Assembly: GCA_938003835.1 (NCBI GenBank)
Contig: CALKXJ010000015.1
Span: 1-45,965, forward strand
DNA: 45,965 bases
Reading direction: 5' to 3'
From: an uncultured Bryobacteraceae bacterium
GTDB lineage: Bacteria > Acidobacteriota > Terriglobia > Bryobacterales > Bryobacteraceae
The notes beneath the pieces were generated by a model. That model saw only the letters and a program-made list of their open reading frames with translations, searched no databases and had not been told where the DNA came from. The position numbers were made by a program, and so were the translations under genes. How positions within the stretch are numbered: the stretch's first letter is position 1; every line of letters begins with the position of its first letter. Shown in pieces: positions 6,843 through 16,213 of the stretch.

Positions 6843-9235
6843 GGTTCTTGCATGCTCCTAGAGTCTTTATCGGCAGCGGGCGGCGCAAAGAACGCGCACA
6901 GGCGCCCCAGGGTATCGTCTTGATGACTCAGTCTGACCCGTCGCAGCCGGTATCGCTCACCCGGCTCGGCGAGAAAGCCGATCCCGCCGGCCGGCAACCG
7001 CTCGTCGGCCCAGTAGGCGACAAGCTGGCCGTTCACATAGAGGCTGAAAGCAGGCCCGTGCGCCTCCAGGCGCACCTGCTGCAGGCTGGTGTGCCCGAGC
7101 GCGAACGGCAGCGGGATTCGTTCCCGCGCACCAGCCTTGCCGTCGATCACCGCCTGGCGGACGAGAGCCGCCTTGCCGAGCGGCCCGCCCTCAACTACCA
7201 TGAGCCGGGCGGCGTAGTAATTGCGGAAGTCGCGCGCGCGAAAGACCCAACTCAGCCCGCCGCGCTCGATCTGCGCCACGAACTCCATCCGGTAGTCGGC
7301 CAGCCGGAGCGACGGTTCCCAGAGGGCAAGTTTTCCCGGCCGCACGAAACCGGCGGCGTCGTAAGACCAGCTTTCGGCCCACTTGGCCTCGCCCCGCCAG
7401 GCGCCGAGGCCGGAACGGAAATCGTCCTCAAGCCGCGTGGCCGCCCGCCGCGCCACTGCCTCGCGAAGGCTCCCCAGCATGCCTTGCGAGGCCCCCGCAG
7501 GCGGTTCGAGCCCCGGCTGCTGAGCCGGAGGACCCTCGAAGCGCAACCACGCGACGAACAGCAGGGGCAGAACGACAGCTACCCATTTGACAAGGCCCGG
7601 CAGGCCCCTCCGCTCGCCGATCCACCTTCGTAAGGATTTCCACCATAGGCGGTTCTCCGGAGCCGGTTCGGCGGCGAGCGCGGGGCGAACCAGCACCAAC
7701 CGGGGGCGCGGAACGCATGGCTCGAGCGAGACGGGCGCCGGGCTGCACATGGGCTGGGGCCTCCGGCCAGTCTCCCCCGCAAACACCAGCGCGGGTTGAC
7801 CGGCGCAGAGAGGGGCCAGGGGCTCTCGCGCCGGTTGGGGTTCGGCCTGCACGTGGAGCTCGGGACGAAGAGCGCTCGCCGGTGGGAGGAGAGCCGGAGG
7901 GCCGCCGAGTGCCGCCGTCGCCGTCGCGCAGCGCGCCAGACCCATCTCCGCCGCCCGGGGCTCCGCTCGGGGCAGCACGAGGTCCGAAGGCGGAGGCGGC
8001 GAGGCCGGCTTCGGCTCTCTTGTCCGGCGAGACGCGCGGGGAGAAACCGGCCGGATCGGTCGGTCCCGGAAGTCGAACTCCCACCGCACGAGGCAGACGG
8101 CATGGCCGCGAACGGAGGTCGCCGGCGCCAGCGTCGCCGGCTCATCGATCCGGGACAGCGCCGCCGGGAGTGCTTCGGCGGCGAGCCGGGGAGCCATGCA
8201 TCGGGGAACGGGGCGGGCCGCCTCGGGCTCCCCGGCTTGAATGCGGCTCTTTCCGGCGGCCGCCGCGAGCTCGAGTCGAATCCGGCCCGCCGGCCGAAAA
8301 CTGGGAGCAGAGGGGTGTGTCGCCGGCCGGGGTGGTCGCCGCAGCGCCGGGGCCCGCGGCTCAAATCTCGCCCGCGGCCGGCCAACTTCGAACACAGGCC
8401 GCAGCCGAACCACCCAGCTTGCCCGGGGAGGCTCGCTCGCCGGCTCGAGGGTTCCCACCGCCGGGGAGGGTGCTAAACGGGCCCGCGGCAGGAGCCGCCG
8501 GAGTGCGGGCGGCAATGCGGGCGATGGATAGGGATGCCGCCGGGCTTCGCAGAGCAGGGGCCGGGGTGACTCCGCCAGGAATCCTCCTCCCGCCACCGCG
8601 GGTGTCCCTCGCGAAAACAGAGCCCGTGGCCGGCGCAGTCGCGGCGACACCCGGGACCAGGCCTGCCACGGGCGCGGGGCGAGTGGTATGTCTAGGGACC
8701 GGGCTCCAACAGATCTCACCGAGGCGCTCCCCCGAGGCTCGCGCGACTGCATCAAACGGAGGCGGGAGCGCAATGGGGCGAGAGTCGGCATCCGGGCCGG
8801 CTTTTGTCGAGCCGGGGGCCGCTCCGGCTCCAGGCGGCCGGGCAGCCGCGGGATCGCCGACAGGCTCTCCGATGGAGTCGAGCCGAAGACGGTCCCGGCC
8901 GCCGCAACACGGAGCCGGGAGGACATAACCGTCGGCCCGACACGCTCCCTCATCCCCAGCGGCGGCTCGAAGGGTTTTCGGGGGACGGTTAGCGCTTTCG
9001 GCAGGACGGGAAAGAATCGCTCCAGGAGCGTCACGGTGGCGTGCTTCTCCGCCACCCGCCCCCGCGCTCCTCGGCCCCGGACCTGCTGGACTTGCCGTTG
9101 CGCCTCGATCAGGCGCGCCACGGCCAGGGATTCCTGCTCCTCCAGGTACTTCTGCTCGTGAGCGCGCGAACAGAAAGCACTGCCGCTCGCCCTGCGCAGC
9201 AGCGAGAGCTGCTTTCCGCAGTGCAAACACCGCAT
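6839..9235 (-). CDS. Zinc-finger / disordered / single-TM / LamG-like protein
   Basis: This 798-residue protein is not a family I can name. Residues 3-27 form a treble-clef-like zinc site, CLHCGK at 3-8 and FCSRAH near 21-26. About 500 residues of proline/arginine/alanine-rich, probably disordered sequence follow. One hydrophobic segment at about 548-567 (WVAVVLPLLFVAWL) precedes a C-terminal domain (about 590-785). That domain has the beta-sandwich pattern of LamG/DUF1080-like modules: LEDDFRSGLGAWRG, YRMEFVAQIERGGLSWVFRARD, FSLYVNGQLVAYW and GGIGFLAEPGERYRLRRVRL. Topology would put the zinc finger in the cytoplasm and the LamG-like domain outside. GTG at 9238 immediately precedes the chosen ATG. 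It overlaps the downstream TPR gene by 4 nt. Many long antisense frames in the disordered part are compositional artefacts. Confidence 0.75.
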   Translation of the reverse strand: MRCLHCGKQLSLLRRASGSAFCSRAHEQKYLEEQESLAVARLIEAQRQVQQVRGRGARGRVAEKHATVTLLERFFPVLPKALTVPRKPFEPPLGMRERVGPTVMSSRLRVAAAGTVFGSTPSESLSAIPRLPGRLEPERPPARQKPARMPTLAPLRSRLRLMQSREPRGSASVRSVGARSLDIPLAPRPWQAWSRVSPRLRRPRALFSRGTPAVAGGGFLAESPRPLLCEARRHPYPSPALPPALRRLLPRARLAPSPAVGTLEPASEPPRASWVVRLRPVFEVGRPRARFEPRAPALRRPPRPATHPSAPSFRPAGRIRLELAAAAGKSRIQAGEPEAARPVPRCMAPRLAAEALPAALSRIDEPATLAPATSVRGHAVCLVRWEFDFRDRPIRPVSPRASRRTREPKPASPPPPSDLVLPRAEPRAAEMGLARCATATAALGGPPALLPPASALRPELHVQAEPQPAREPLAPLCAGQPALVFAGETGRRPQPMCSPAPVSLEPCVPRPRLVLVRPALAAEPAPENRLWWKSLRRWIGERRGLPGLVKWVAVVLPLLFVAWLRFEGPPAQQPGLEPPAGASQGMLGSLREAVARRAATRLEDDFRSGLGAWRGEAKWAESWSYDAAGFVRPGKLALWEPSLRLADYRMEFVAQIERGGLSWVFRARDFRNYYAARLMVVEGGPLGKAALVRQAVIDGKAGARERIPLPFALGHTSLQQVRLEAHGPAFSLYVNGQLVAYWADERLPAGGIGFLAEPGERYRLRRVRLSHQDDTLGRLCAFFAPPAADKDSRSMQEP

Positions 9236-9335
9236 CACGCCGAAGGAATCCCTGGCTTCATGCTAAGCGGGTTCCTGAGCGATTGCCAGACGGCAAAACC
9301 CTTAGTTGGTTCCGACTAATACCCGGGTACCCAAC

Positions 9336-10481
9336 TCAGGCGATGGCGATCCGCTCCAGAATCACTCCAGGCCGCTCGAGCACACCCGGAGCGAGTTCGA
9401 CGCCCAGACCCGGTCCAGGCGGCAATGGCAACCTCCCCTGAATGGGGACAAGCGAGGCGGTGAGCAGTCCTTCGTACTCCTCGAGGTAATGCCGGCGAAC
9501 TGTCTCGAGCAGGTACAGATTCGGCAGGTTGGCGGCCAGATGCGCCGAAGCGAAGTGCAGGACCGGCCCGCCGCAGTTGTGAGGCGCCACCGGGAGATAC
9601 CAGGTCTCCGCCATGGCGGCGATCTTCCGGGCCTCGGAGAGGCCGCCGCACCAGGCGATGTCGGGCATGATGATGCGCGCTGCGCCATTGTCCAGTAGTT
9701 CCCGGAATCCCCAGCGCGTCATCAGCCGCTCGCTCAGGCAAAGCGGCAGGCTCGTGGAGGCGGCCAGCTCCCGGTAGGCCGCCAGGTTATCCTGCGGCAG
9801 CATCTCTTCGAGCCACATCGGCCGGTACTCTTCGAGCGCCTGGGCAATCCGGACGGCGCAGGGCAGGTTCCAATAACCATGGAACTCCATGGCTACGTCC
9901 ATGCGATCGCCGAAAGCGCGCCGTATGCGCTCGAGCGGCTCGATGCCCCGGCTCATTTGCTCGCTCGTGATGAACTGGCCCCCACTTTCGGCGGCGACGG
10001 GATCGAATGGCCAGATCTTCATCGCCGCGATGCCCGCCTCGAGCAGCTCCCCGGCGAGGCGTTCGGGCTCGGTAAGGAAATCGACGCGATCGTAGCAGGT
10101 GTTGTAAACGGGGATCGACGCGCGCGAGGCGCCCCCGAGAAGCTGGTAGACGGGCATGCCCGCCGCCTTGCCGGCCAGGTCCCACAGCGCCATGTCGATG
10201 GCGCTGATGGCTCGGATCTCGGCGCCCGCCCAGCCGCTATAGGAGATGGAGCGGAACATCTCGGCCCACCGCAGATCGATCTGGAGAGGATCCCTGCCGA
10301 GGAGCACCGGGGCGAGCGCCCGCCGGAGGACGGCCTTTTCGGCTGAGGCCAGCGGATAGGTTTCACCGAGACCGGTCAAGCCCTCGTCCGTCTGGAGGCG
10401 GACCCAGAGCCAGTCGATCGCGCCGGCATGCACCGTGAGGCCGCGCTGGTACTCGATGAGCTCGATTGCGGTTATTTTCAT
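9336..10481 (-). CDS. Mandelate racemase/muconate lactonizing (enolase-superfamily) enzyme
   Basis: This 381-residue, full-length enolase-superfamily protein has an N-terminal capping domain (1-120) with the EGLTGLGE signature at 33-40. A (beta/alpha)7-beta barrel follows. Likely catalytic residues are K155 (MKIWPFD), the metal ligands E199, E225 and E251, H201 in EFHG, and H301 in APHNCGGP. The K-I-W-P-F-D and E-F-H-G motifs resemble sugar-acid dehydratases such as galactonate dehydratase, so a sugar-acid dehydratase is the best guess, with the substrate unassigned. It starts 37 nt after carD with a GCAGG ribosome site and is probably transcribed with carD. No other sugar-acid gene is adjacent. 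Confidence 0.86.
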   Translation of the reverse strand: MKITAIELIEYQRGLTVHAGAIDWLWVRLQTDEGLTGLGETYPLASAEKAVLRRALAPVLLGRDPLQIDLRWAEMFRSISYSGWAGAEIRAISAIDMALWDLAGKAAGMPVYQLLGGASRASIPVYNTCYDRVDFLTEPERLAGELLEAGIAAMKIWPFDPVAAESGGQFITSEQMSRGIEPLERIRRAFGDRMDVAMEFHGYWNLPCAVRIAQALEEYRPMWLEEMLPQDNLAAYRELAASTSLPLCLSERLMTRWGFRELLDNGAARIIMPDIAWCGGLSEARKIAAMAETWYLPVAPHNCGGPVLHFASAHLAANLPNLYLLETVRRHYLEEYEGLLTASLVPIQGRLPLPPGPGLGVELAPGVLERPGVILERIAIA

Positions 10482-10518
10482 CCTGCAAACAGCGCCGGCG
10501 CGGAGCCCGAGCCGGGGG

Positions 10519-11028
10519 TTATAGGGGCGGCGGAAGCTCCAGCCCGGCCTTGCGCAGCGCCTTGTCGAGCAGCTCGACGGCCTGCGCCTCGCGGATCGCC
10601 CGGGAGATGGAGACCTCCATGATGAGCATATGCCGGGCCTTGTCGAGCATTTTCTTTTCGCGGAACGACAGCGGCTTGCGCTTCTGAAGCAGCAGCAGGT
10701 TCTTGAGCACCTGCGCCACCTCGAGCAGGCTGCCGTTGCGCATCTTCTCGGAGTTCTCCTTGAAGCGGTCCTTCCAGTCCCGGGCCTCCTTGCACTCTCC
10801 CACCTCCAGAAACCGGAGCACCTGTTCGACGGTACCGTTCTTGGTCACCTTCCGCAGGCCGACCTCGCAAGCATGAGAGATGGGCACCATCACCGTCAGG
10901 CTGCTCGAGGCCAGGCGCAGCAGGTAGAAGCGCTCCTGGCGGCTGCCGAAGCTTCTGGTGCTAATGTTTTCGATGGTGGCGACTCCGTGATTGGGATAGA
11001 CGACTTTCTCGCCGATCTGAAACGTCAT
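10519..11028 (-). CDS. carD: CarD/CdnL-family RNA polymerase-binding transcription regulator
   Basis: This 169-residue protein opens with FQIGEKVVYPNHGVATIENI, the hallmark of the CarD/CdnL/TRCF RNA polymerase-interacting domain (about 1-65). A basic helical C-terminal domain follows (about 75-165), including WKDRFKENSEKMRNGSLLEV and REKKMLDKARHMLIMEV. Family members bind the RNAP beta subunit and stabilise open complexes at rRNA and housekeeping promoters. The upstream 49-codon extension of the open frame runs through the promoter and was rejected. A near-consensus promoter at 11086-11114 gives an untranslated leader of roughly 50 nt. The enolase-superfamily gene follows 37 nt downstream. 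Confidence 0.93.
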   Translation of the reverse strand: MTFQIGEKVVYPNHGVATIENISTRSFGSRQERFYLLRLASSSLTVMVPISHACEVGLRKVTKNGTVEQVLRFLEVGECKEARDWKDRFKENSEKMRNGSLLEVAQVLKNLLLLQKRKPLSFREKKMLDKARHMLIMEVSISRAIREAQAVELLDKALRKAGLELPPPL

Positions 11029-11085
11029 ACACGAACCCGCTCGCGGCAGTGAATTTCTTCCAGTGTTGAAGGAAACCGAATAGTA

Positions 11086-11114
11086 AGAATAAACCGAATG
11101 CTTCAGCTTGTCAA
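11086..11114 (-). promoter_or_regulatory. Near-consensus sigma-70 promoter of carD
   Basis: On the minus strand TTGACA (11114-11109) is separated by exactly 17 bp from TATTCT (11091-11086). Transcription would start near 11079, about 50 nt before the carD ATG. Confidence 0.8.
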
Positions 11115-11676
11115 GGGGAAAATTCGTAAGTTCAGGACCCCTTCGATGCGAATCCGATCGCACCGTTATACACACCCGCCCTATCGCTCCACTTACTAAC
11201 TCGTGGAGGCGGCTCTCGGCTAACTCCGCGACTCTGCCGTCTCCTCCAGGCTTCCCCCCGTGGGTTGACCGCGGGCCGTGCCAGTGGCGGCCTGCGGTCG
11301 AACAGTCCGCTCGAGCGATGCGTAGCCCCTGAGGCAGGTGATGGAGCGCCGGCCGGAGAGCGCGCGCCCAGACAGGCCGGGGGTGCGGGCCTCACGGCCC
11401 GGGGTGCGCCGCGCCGTCTTCATCCGACCGGGCATTGGAACCTTCCGAGAATTATACTTCGAAACCGCCCGCCGTGGAACGGCAATTCCCGGCCGGGGAC
11501 GGCGGCCGGGCACGGGCGCCCCGTCCCCCTCCGCCGCGGCCCCGAAGCGCTCGAGCCGGTTCTAGCCTCCGCCGGGATTCAACCGGGCTGACTCGCTTGG
11601 CGCCTGCCGGATCCCGCTCCCGGGGCATGAGCGCTTCTTCATCGGCCGGGCGCCCGCTCCCGCGCCTTCAACCGGC
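11115..11676. other. Very GC-rich intergenic region, no supported gene
   Basis: This gap of about 560 bp lies between the carD promoter and the end of the cysteine-rich gene. Open frames on both strands are short and arginine/proline-rich with no family resemblance. I looked for RNase P RNA, tmRNA, SRP RNA and tRNA signatures by eye and found none. A minus-strand TATAAT at 11451-11456 is the only promoter-like word; it would transcribe toward carD, but the hexamer at -35 is poor. An undetected small RNA is possible. Confidence 0.5.
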
Positions 11677-12555
11677 TCAGCGCACCGGCAGGCTCAGAAG
11701 ACGGGAAATGTCCGCCAGCACCGCCTCGAGGCCCTGATCGCTGAGGATTTGCCGCAGCCGGATCCCGGCCGCGCGCTCGGAGGCATTCTGGCGCGGCGCC
11801 GGCTTCAACGCTTCCGTAAGGCCCTCGATCCCGCCGGCGTTGAAGGCGCTTCTGAGCCCCGCGTAAGCCTCGCGAATCTCCTGGCGGCGCCGGGAAAACA
11901 GGCTTTCCCTCACGGAATCACCCATTCTGGCGCCGTCCTGAAACTCGGCGTAAGAGACCACGGCGATGAGCCGCTGCACGGCGCCGGTTCGCGCGCCTAC
12001 ATAGGCGTCGAAGGTCTCCTGCATCGTCAAAGTGGCAGGAAGCCAGGAAGTTCCAGCAATCCACCTGTCGGCAAAGGTAGTTACTCGCACGGTGCCGGTT
12101 GTGGTCTCGAAATACCAGGAAATCTCGATCGCAATCAGGCCGCTGTTCCGGGGATTGCGGATGGCGTAGGAGCCCGAGCCGGCTCCCTTTTCCGACCACG
12201 CGAAAGTCAGGCGGCTCAACTCCGGCATGCCCGGGCGGTTTACGACCACCACCGGCTTCTCGCGGTCCACCTCCCACTCCCCTTCAAGCGAAGCAAGCCA
12301 TCCGCCGCCGCAGCGGCCGACCTGCGTGCAGCTCTGGCTTCCATCCTGCCGTGTGCAGCAGCAGGCCCCCATCTCCGAGCAGGTCGGGCTGGTACAGGTG
12401 CATTCCTGGCACTTCTTCGGGCCGGTGTAGCATTTGCAGCTCAGGTAGTAAGAGGTGTTGCACTGAGTGAAGCCGTCGATTTCCGCAATACAATCGGCGA
12501 GAAGCTCCGGCCCGGCGGCGACCACAATTGCGCAGGCGACTAAAATGGCTTTCAC
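11677..12555 (-). CDS. Secreted cysteine-rich protein of unknown function
   Basis: This 292-residue protein has a signal sequence (about 1-20, cleaving near LLADC). A dense cysteine module follows, with 13 cysteines at residues 22, 32, 40, 42, 49, 52, 54, 59, 65, 66, 67, 76 and 82, including a CCC run. Residues 85-200 look like a beta-rich domain, and the C-terminal 90 residues are helical and alanine/arginine-rich. I do not recognise the family. The cysteine spacing could reflect disulfides, metal binding or a surface-anchoring knot. The start is GTG at 12555, with GGAGG 9-10 nt upstream. It is monocistronic, divergent from valS, with its own near-consensus promoter. Confidence 0.75.
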   Translation of the reverse strand: MKAILVACAIVVAAGPELLADCIAEIDGFTQCNTSYYLSCKCYTGPKKCQECTCTSPTCSEMGACCCTRQDGSQSCTQVGRCGGGWLASLEGEWEVDREKPVVVVNRPGMPELSRLTFAWSEKGAGSGSYAIRNPRNSGLIAIEISWYFETTTGTVRVTTFADRWIAGTSWLPATLTMQETFDAYVGARTGAVQRLIAVVSYAEFQDGARMGDSVRESLFSRRRQEIREAYAGLRSAFNAGGIEGLTEALKPAPRQNASERAAGIRLRQILSDQGLEAVLADISRLLSLPVR

Positions 12556-12575
12556 GCCCTATCGCCTCCGCCCCG

Positions 12576-12603
12576 ATTCTATGTCCTTTTTTTGGAATGT
12601 CAA
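12576..12603 (-). promoter_or_regulatory. Near-consensus promoter of the cysteine-rich secreted protein
   Basis: On the minus strand TTGACA (12603-12598) is 16 bp from TAGAAT (12581-12576). The surrounding DNA is unusually AT-rich for this genome, with T and A runs upstream of the -35 that could act as an UP element. Confidence 0.75.
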
Positions 12604-12722
12604 TAATTTTTTGTGTGCCTTTCTTACAGGAATCAAAGGGCACGAGCCGCGAGGCCATGCCGCGGGAGCGCCGGCCAATCGATCGGCGCGGCGCGCCGGA
12701 TGCTAAACTTTAAATTCACCCC

Positions 12723-15365
12723 ATGACAATCGAGAAGGTCTACGAGCCCCAGCGGTTCGAGCCGCATTGGGCCGAGTGGTGGATCAGGGAGGGCGTCTTC
12801 GCGACGCGCGACGACGACGCGCCGGTGTTCTCGCTCGTCATCCCCCCGCCCAACGTCACCGGCTCGCTGCACATGGGGCACATGCTCGAGCACACGGAAA
12901 TCGACGTGACCATCCGCTGGCACCGGATGCTGGGGCACAACACGCTCTGGCTGCCGGGCACGGATCACGCCGGCATCGCCACGCAGATGGTGGTCGAGCG
13001 CGAGCTCGCCGCCCAAGGGCTCAGCCGGCACCAGCTCGGTCGCGAGGAGTTCGAGAAGCGCGTCTGGCAATGGAAAGAGCAGTACGGAGGCACCATCGTC
13101 CGGCAGATGATCCGCCTGGGCGCCTCCTGCGACTGGAGCCGCGAGCGTTTCACGCTCGATCCGGGCCTGTCGCGCGCCGTCCGCGAAACCTTCGTCCGGC
13201 TTTACGAAAAAGGTCTGATCTACCGCGGCGAGTACATGGTGAACTGGTGTCCCCGCTGCCAGACAGCGCTGAGCGACCTTGAGGTGATCTACGATCAGGT
13301 GGAAAGCAACCTTTGGTACATCCGGTATCCCGTCATCGGAACGGACCGCACCCTGGTCGTGGCCACAACGCGCCCGGAGACCATGCTCGGCGATACGGCC
13401 GTCGCTGTCCACCCCGAGGATGCGCGCTACCGGGACCTGGTCGGCCGAAAGGTTCTGCTGCCGCTCATGAACCGGGAGATTCCGGTCATCGCCGATCCGG
13501 TCGCCAATCCCGAATTTGCCACCGGGGTAGTGAAGATCACTCCGGCGCACGATCTGAACGACTTCGAGGCGGGCCGCAGGCACAATCTGCCTAAGATCAA
13601 GGTGATTGACGAGACCGCGCGGATGACCGCTGAGTCAGGTCCCTACGCCGGGCTTGACCGGTTCGAAGCGCGCCGGCGCATCGTAGCCGACCTCAGGGAC
13701 CAGGGACTGCTCGACAACATCGAGCCATACCAGCTCGCTCTTAGTAAGTGCCAGCGATGCAAGACGCCGGTCGAGCCGCTTGTGTCCACCCAGTGGTTCG
13801 TGCGGACCAAGCCGCTCGCCGAACCCGCCATCGAGGTCGTGCGGACAGGCCGGATCCGGTTCGTTCCCGAAAACTGGACGAAGACCTACTTCGAGTGGAT
13901 GCTCAACATACGCGACTGGTGCATCTCGCGGCAGCTCTGGTGGGGGCACCGCATACCGGCCTGGCATTGCGCCTCCTGCGCCGCCATCACCGTCGCCCGC
14001 CACGATCCGGCCTCCTGTGCGCATTGCGGTTCCTCGGAGATCGCGCAAGATCCGGACGTGCTGGATACCTGGTTCAGCTCGGCCCTGTGGCCGTTTTCGA
14101 CGCTCGGCTGGCCGGATGACACCGAAGATCTGCGCAAGTTCTATCCCACCTCGCTGCTGATCACCGGTTTCGACATCCTCTTTTTCTGGGTGGCGCGGAT
14201 GATCATGATGGGCCTGGAGTGCGTGGGCGAGGTGCCGTTTCGCGAGGTTTACATCCACGGGCTGGTGCGCGACGCCGAAAAGCAGAAGATGTCTAAGACC
14301 AAGGGCAACGTCATCGACCCGCTCGAGGTGACCGAAAAATACGGCACGGATGCCGTGCGGATGGCGTTGCTCCAGGGCGCTGCGCCGGGGACCGACATCG
14401 TTCTCACCGAGGAGCGCATGGCGAGCTCGCGCGCCTTCGCCAACAAGATCTGGAACGCCGCGCGGTTCCTGTTTCTGAAGATGGAGTACTCGGCCGTCGA
14501 GCCGCAGATCCCGGCGCCGCCCGCCGGGCTTCAGGGGGCGCCGCTCGAGGACCGCTGGATCTTCAGCCGGCTGAACCGGTGCGCCGCCGAGGCCAACCGC
14601 GCCATCGCGCAGTACCGCTATCACGAAGTCGCGCAGACGCTCTGGCATTTCTTCTGGCACGAATTCTGCGACTGGTACGTGGAGATCAAGAAGCTCCGCT
14701 TCACCGAAAACAGCGGCCTCACCGCCGACTGGCGCCATATGCTGACGGTGTTCGAGGCGGCGCTGCGGCTGCTGCATCCGGCCATGCCGTTTATCACCGA
14801 GGAGCTCTGGCAGCGGTTGCGCGCGGGCTCGCCCGACCAGCCCAAGTCGATCGCCCTGGCTGGCTACCCGCAACCGCACGCCGAGTGGGCCGACGCACAG
14901 GCTGAGCGCGAAATGGAGCTGCTTCAGCAGATCATCACCTCGGCGCGGAACCTGCGGGCGGAGATGAAGGTCGAGCCCAAGCTTCAACTCGAGGGCGTGC
15001 TCTACGGGCGTGACAGCGCCGCCCGCGTCGCCGCGCGCGAGTCCGAGGCGATTCGCAGGCTGGCCGGCGTTATGCTCGAAGTGCGCGAGGGTGAGCCGGC
15101 CGAGCGCGGCGGCGCGATCCATTCCACCACCGAGTTCGACCTGATCCTGAAGCTGCCTGCGGCCCAGCTCGAGGCGCGGCGGGCGCGCCTGAAGCGGGAG
15201 ATCGAGCAGCTCGAAAAGCTCGTGGCGACCTCCCAGGCGCAGCTCGCCGATCAGAGCTTCCTCAACCGCGCCCCGGCGCGCGTCGTCGAGACGCTGCGGG
15301 AGAAACTCGCCCAGTACGAGGCGCAGCTCGAGAAAAGCCGCGCCGCGCTGGAGGCGCTCCGTTGA
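12723..15365 (+). CDS. valS: Valyl-tRNA synthetase
   Basis: This 880-residue class Ia aminoacyl-tRNA synthetase charges tRNA-Val. The HIGH-type signature is HMGH (50-53) after PPPNVTGSL, and the KMSKS-type loop is KMSKT at 522-526. The editing (CP1) domain lies between them. A zinc-ribbon-like insert with CASC and CAHC pairs is near residues 418-440. A C-terminal coiled-coil tRNA-binding arm (about 815-880) matches bacterial ValS. Length is normal. TAAATT sits 6 nt before the ATG without a Shine-Dalgarno site, suggesting a near-leaderless start. It is the first gene of the valS-nadC-birA operon. Confidence 0.98.
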   Translation: MTIEKVYEPQRFEPHWAEWWIREGVFATRDDDAPVFSLVIPPPNVTGSLHMGHMLEHTEIDVTIRWHRMLGHNTLWLPGTDHAGIATQMVVERELAAQGLSRHQLGREEFEKRVWQWKEQYGGTIVRQMIRLGASCDWSRERFTLDPGLSRAVRETFVRLYEKGLIYRGEYMVNWCPRCQTALSDLEVIYDQVESNLWYIRYPVIGTDRTLVVATTRPETMLGDTAVAVHPEDARYRDLVGRKVLLPLMNREIPVIADPVANPEFATGVVKITPAHDLNDFEAGRRHNLPKIKVIDETARMTAESGPYAGLDRFEARRRIVADLRDQGLLDNIEPYQLALSKCQRCKTPVEPLVSTQWFVRTKPLAEPAIEVVRTGRIRFVPENWTKTYFEWMLNIRDWCISRQLWWGHRIPAWHCASCAAITVARHDPASCAHCGSSEIAQDPDVLDTWFSSALWPFSTLGWPDDTEDLRKFYPTSLLITGFDILFFWVARMIMMGLECVGEVPFREVYIHGLVRDAEKQKMSKTKGNVIDPLEVTEKYGTDAVRMALLQGAAPGTDIVLTEERMASSRAFANKIWNAARFLFLKMEYSAVEPQIPAPPAGLQGAPLEDRWIFSRLNRCAAEANRAIAQYRYHEVAQTLWHFFWHEFCDWYVEIKKLRFTENSGLTADWRHMLTVFEAALRLLHPAMPFITEELWQRLRAGSPDQPKSIALAGYPQPHAEWADAQAEREMELLQQIITSARNLRAEMKVEPKLQLEGVLYGRDSAARVAARESEAIRRLAGVMLEVREGEPAERGGAIHSTTEFDLILKLPAAQLEARRARLKREIEQLEKLVATSQAQLADQSFLNRAPARVVETLREKLAQYEAQLEKSRAALEALR

Positions 15366-16213
15366 CCTTCGACGTTTCGCATCCAGAGGTGCGCGAGGCC
15401 GTGCGCCGCGCCCTGGAAGAGGATATCGGCAGCGGCGACATCACCTCCCAGGCCTGCGTTCCGGCCGAGCTCGTCGCCGACGGAGCTTTCTATGCCCGCG
15501 AGCGCCTGGTCCTGGCCGGTATTGAACTGCTTCCGCTCATCTACCAGCACCGCGGCGGCGTTGAGGAGCTCAGGCTGCTGGCCGCCAGCGGCGACCTGCT
15601 GGAGCCCGACCAGCCCGTGGCCCGCGTGCGCGGTCGGGCTCGCACGTTGCTCGAGTGCGAGCGCGTCGCCCTGAATTTCCTTCAGCGGCTGAGCGGCATC
15701 GCCACGCTGGCCCGCCGCTATGTGGAGGCGGTTGCCGGCACCGGCTGTCGCATCCTGGATACGCGCAAGACGACGCCGGGCCTGCGGCGCCTGGAAAAGA
15801 TGGCGGCAGCCGCGGGGGGCGTCACGAACCACCGCATGGGCCTCTGGGACGCCGTGCTGATCAAGAACAATCACATCACCGCCGCCGGAGGCGTCTCCGA
15901 AGCCGTGCGCCGGGCGCTTGCGCTCGACCGGCCGGTGGAAGTCGAGGTGCGAACCCGCCAGGAGCTCGAGGAGGCGCTCGCGGCCGGAGCCTCGCGCCTG
16001 CTGCTGGACAACCTGACGCCCGGAGAGGCGGCGGAGTGGATCCGCCACATCGGCGGGCGGGCCTCCGTGGAGCTTTCCGGCGGCATTACGCTCGAGACGG
16101 TGCGGGCCTACGCCGAGACGGGCGCGGAGTACATCTCCTGCGGGGCGATCACCCACTCGGCGAGGGCCGTGAACCTGAACTTCCGACTGGAATGGACCAA
16201 TTCACCATCCTGA
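15362..16213 (+). CDS. nadC: Nicotinate-nucleotide pyrophosphorylase (quinolinate phosphoribosyltransferase)
   Basis: This 283-residue enzyme converts quinolinate and PRPP to nicotinate mononucleotide, CO2 and PPi in de novo NAD synthesis. Diagnostic motifs are [10 protein letters not shown] (19-28), [27 protein letters not shown] and the C-terminal ELSGGI and [10 protein letters not shown]. The gene begins with a TTG overlapping the valS stop by 4 nt (TTGA), so translation is probably coupled. Its 3' end overlaps birA by 22 nt. nadA and nadB are not in the window. Confidence 0.97.
   Translation: MTFDVSHPEVREAVRRALEEDIGSGDITSQACVPAELVADGAFYARERLVLAGIELLPLIYQHRGGVEELRLLAASGDLLEPDQPVARVRGRARTLLECERVALNFLQRLSGIATLARRYVEAVAGTGCRILDTRKTTPGLRRLEKMAAAAGGVTNHRMGLWDAVLIKNNHITAAGGVSEAVRRALALDRPVEVEVRTRQELEEALAAGASRLLLDNLTPGEAAEWIRHIGGRASVELSGGITLETVRAYAETGAEYISCGAITHSARAVNLNFRLEWTNSPS

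Noticed and set aside
7717-8928. A 403-codon open frame on the + strand
   Set aside because: It is antisense to the disordered part of the zinc-finger/LamG-like gene, is rich in Arg/Pro/Gly/Ala, and has no ribosome site or motif. High GC keeps several frames open here.
11115-11676. RNase P RNA, tmRNA or SRP RNA in the GC-rich gap
   Set aside because: The conserved cores of these RNAs could not be found by eye on either strand. A covariance-model scan would decide.
13635-15122. A 495-codon minus-strand frame antisense to valS
   Set aside because: The + strand encodes an unmistakable valyl-tRNA synthetase; the antisense frame has no motif and only reflects codon bias.
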